From Dysidea avara (lineage: Eukaryota; Porifera; Demospongiae; Dictyoceratida; Dysideidae): 64,000 nt of DNA. Under the pieces are notes generated by a model that was not told the origin of the DNA, did not search any database, and worked only from the letters and a program-made list of their open reading frames with translations. The position numbers and the translations under genes were made by a program. The stretch spans positions 18,481,272-18,545,271 of the forward strand of contig NC_089276.1 of assembly GCF_963678975.1 (NCBI RefSeq), written 5' to 3'. Positions 61,870-64,000 of this stretch are shown here, one piece after another (the first letter of the stretch is position 1; each line of letters opens with the position of its first letter).

Positions 61870-64000
61870 TTTTCGAGGGACAAATTTTGTATCTTTCGTG
61901 ATGTTGACGGTTTCATGAAAATACTACTGTAGGTTATAGTATACACGTAGTGCCATTGATTGTTCCTGGCATTTTGTGAATGAAAAAATGCAAAAATTGT
62001 TATTTTGTACATTCCTATAAATATATACTCTGTCAAAATTTTTCTAGCTATAGAGTATAATGCTAATTGCTTGATTATATGAAGAGACAGACAGAATCAT
62101 AGACAGGTTCCTACTCTACCTCTGGTCCTGATTTTCAAACCTCCATAAACTCCATTCAAGGTAGTTTTATGCTATAGGGTGTAGTTTTATTTTATTGTCA
62201 AATCATTTTTACTTCCATACCCACAGACCTGTGCTGTGTACATTAAGTATAACAACTTAACAGTTGTATTATACATATATAATTGCGATGCCTCAAATTA
62301 TGGCCAGTCTTGTATAAATGCCTGGTTTCATTTACTGGGATAGAAAACATCATGACCACAATAAATGCCTGATTCAAGTATTCATAACTTTGTAGACACC
62401 ACTTAACACCAACTGAAGCCTGCAATGTGACTAACAGAAGCCATTTATTAACCTTAGATCAGCCTTGTTTTCTCATATAGAAGTCACATTCAAATAAATA
62501 ATTGCCTGTCTCAATTAGTTTCCAGCACATTGGGGAATAGACACCTGGTCTCAAATAGGCCTGAGCTATTAATGGAGTCGTTAAAGTTTAGAACCATTTG
62601 AGGGATCAAGTAACCATGTGAGTGGTTTGTGTGAGTCCACATGCATGCAGATAAGTGCGTATCATGCAACTGTTTTCCAATCATTTTAGGCCTTAACTAC
62701 ACTTGTTTATGTAGTCAACACACTGTCCAAATTAATGCCCAGCCTCAAATAAAGGCTCTATTTGTTTACAGGCCGGGTAAAAAAATGCTGGGAAGTATTT
62801 TAAAGCCTGTGCCTTTTTGTGAGGAAATATGCTACTTAAGAGAAATTCCCACACTACAATTCAGCTAGTTACAACTATTAATGATTTAGGCTATATGTCT
62901 ATAAATCCATAGTGTTCTGTAGCTATATATGCATGTTTCTTTATAGTGAAATTTTAGGCAAATTCCACATTGCTGAAGTTGCTGTTATGGATGGTATCAA
63001 CTTACAGCTCCATATGTATTTAGTAGCGCTTACCACGTAATATGCATTATCAAAGGTGCTAAATCATGCAAAGAAGTTAAATGTCTGATCAAATGTGTGG
63101 GAAGTTGTTGTGAAATGTGTTTGACTTGCGTATAAAGTTTGAATGGCATAATATGTGTGAAGTGTATGTGAAAAGTGTGGGAAGTTTACATTACCAAACA
63201 TATTAGCAAGAGTTTCCCAATATATTTATTTACAGAACACATTGATCAGGAAAGATTATACTAGGATGTATTATGTAAACATGGTAGACAAGTTGGCTAA
63301 GCTATTGTCAATTTATGATGTACCATTGATGATAAAGGAAATGCATCAAGTGTCATAAGTGTCATTCCATAAGGGACTTGTGACAAGGCTAAAAGCCTGT
63401 AAATAAAATATGGAAAATTCACAAGTTAGAAAGGAAGAGCATTGCATCATTGGTTTTTTTTGCCACTTTTTATTTAAAGATCTCAATTTGCTGTGATTCT
63501 GTGTACTATGAAACCATCTTGACTCATTTGTATCAGGAAAACTGTGGTGGGGGGAAATTTGACAGTTAGTGGAATTAAACCTTATAACAACTGTCTGTAT
63601 GTAGAGTGTACTGCCATTATTTTTTTCGTACACAAATTGTGTAGCTATCTGTTTGATCCCGCATAGTTTCTTCCTACCAGATGTTTTATATAACACTTTT
63701 ATATGGTACTAAAGAAATTCTGCTGTTTTTAAAGTTACTTGTTCTCTGTCCTGCACATCCTTGTGGCACTTATGAGCTTCTGTGTATATTCACTATGCTG
63801 TTGTTACATCATTTTGAGGTAATAGGTTATGACAAATTAAGGTAGTCAGATTTATGTCATGTGTATACTGGTGACAACATAGTAGTGTGATGGCAGAAAT
63901 GCATGGGTAATCTGATATTTTATTTGTTGCTAAGCAGAAAGTTACTGTAGGCTGTGCAAATCAGGTCAGGTACCTGGGTCAACTGGGTTAACTGGGTCTG
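61870..64000. other. Non-coding AT-rich DNA
   Basis: No gene recognised. Phrases like AAATGCCTGGTTTCA and ATGCCCAGCCTCAAATAAA (62270-62360 and 62740-62760) hint at a degenerate dispersed repeat. The last 40 bp (CTGGGTCAACTGGGTTAAC) resemble the GGGTC-rich end of the hAT MITE at 14850 and may be the start of another copy. Confidence 0.35.

Overview
The window looks like nuclear DNA of an invertebrate animal. My best guess is a demosponge or another early-branching metazoan, but nothing here fixes the species. The reasons are canonical GT..AG introns, some very short (49 and 57 bp), a secreted fibrinogen-related gene without introns, a retrotransposon primed by tRNA-Gln, R2-like and CR1/L2-like LINEs, and many short DNA transposons. 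There are no bacterial operons, ribosome binding sites or CRISPR arrays. Most of the 64 kb is mobile or tandemly repeated DNA.

Layout. 1-1004: transposon debris and a nested palindrome. 1005-7907: a complete Ty3/Gypsy-type LTR retrotransposon with two identical 196-bp LTRs and one intact gag-pol frame, evidently a recent insertion. 8684-10408 and 13443-16487: two copies of one dispersed repeat; comparing them exposes three later transposon insertions with exact target duplications. 10521-11354: a small secreted fibrinogen-related protein gene. 17088-25703: a host gene of ten exons that no single long frame reveals; I reconstructed it from splice sites with consistent phases (413 aa, function unknown), and its introns are full of foldback and terminal-inverted-repeat elements. 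26.6-34.3 kb: broken retroelements, namely a LINE fragment, a Gypsy whose two halves face opposite ways, and two LINE fragments head to head. 40.5-44.1 kb: a decayed R2-like LINE split by a MITE. 54788-57782: a hAT transposon with an intact two-exon transposase and matching terminal repeats. 57.8-64 kb: mostly unrecognised non-coding DNA with two foldback elements.

The most unusual content is at 35.4-39.5 and 45.7-53.6 kb. A composite unit recurs there: a roughly 0.9-kb module (called X here, itself built of diverged repeats), a paired 18-nt motif, a minisatellite of 30-31-bp units (0.5-2.4 kb), and a hairpin with arms of about 155 bp. In the right block these units follow head to tail; in the left block two arrays face each other across a hairpin. 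The paired motif (core CTCTAATAGAG followed by CAGTCA) is not confined to these units: it occurs at 13 loci in the window, inside several unrelated transposon families. These two observations are the best candidates for something undescribed.
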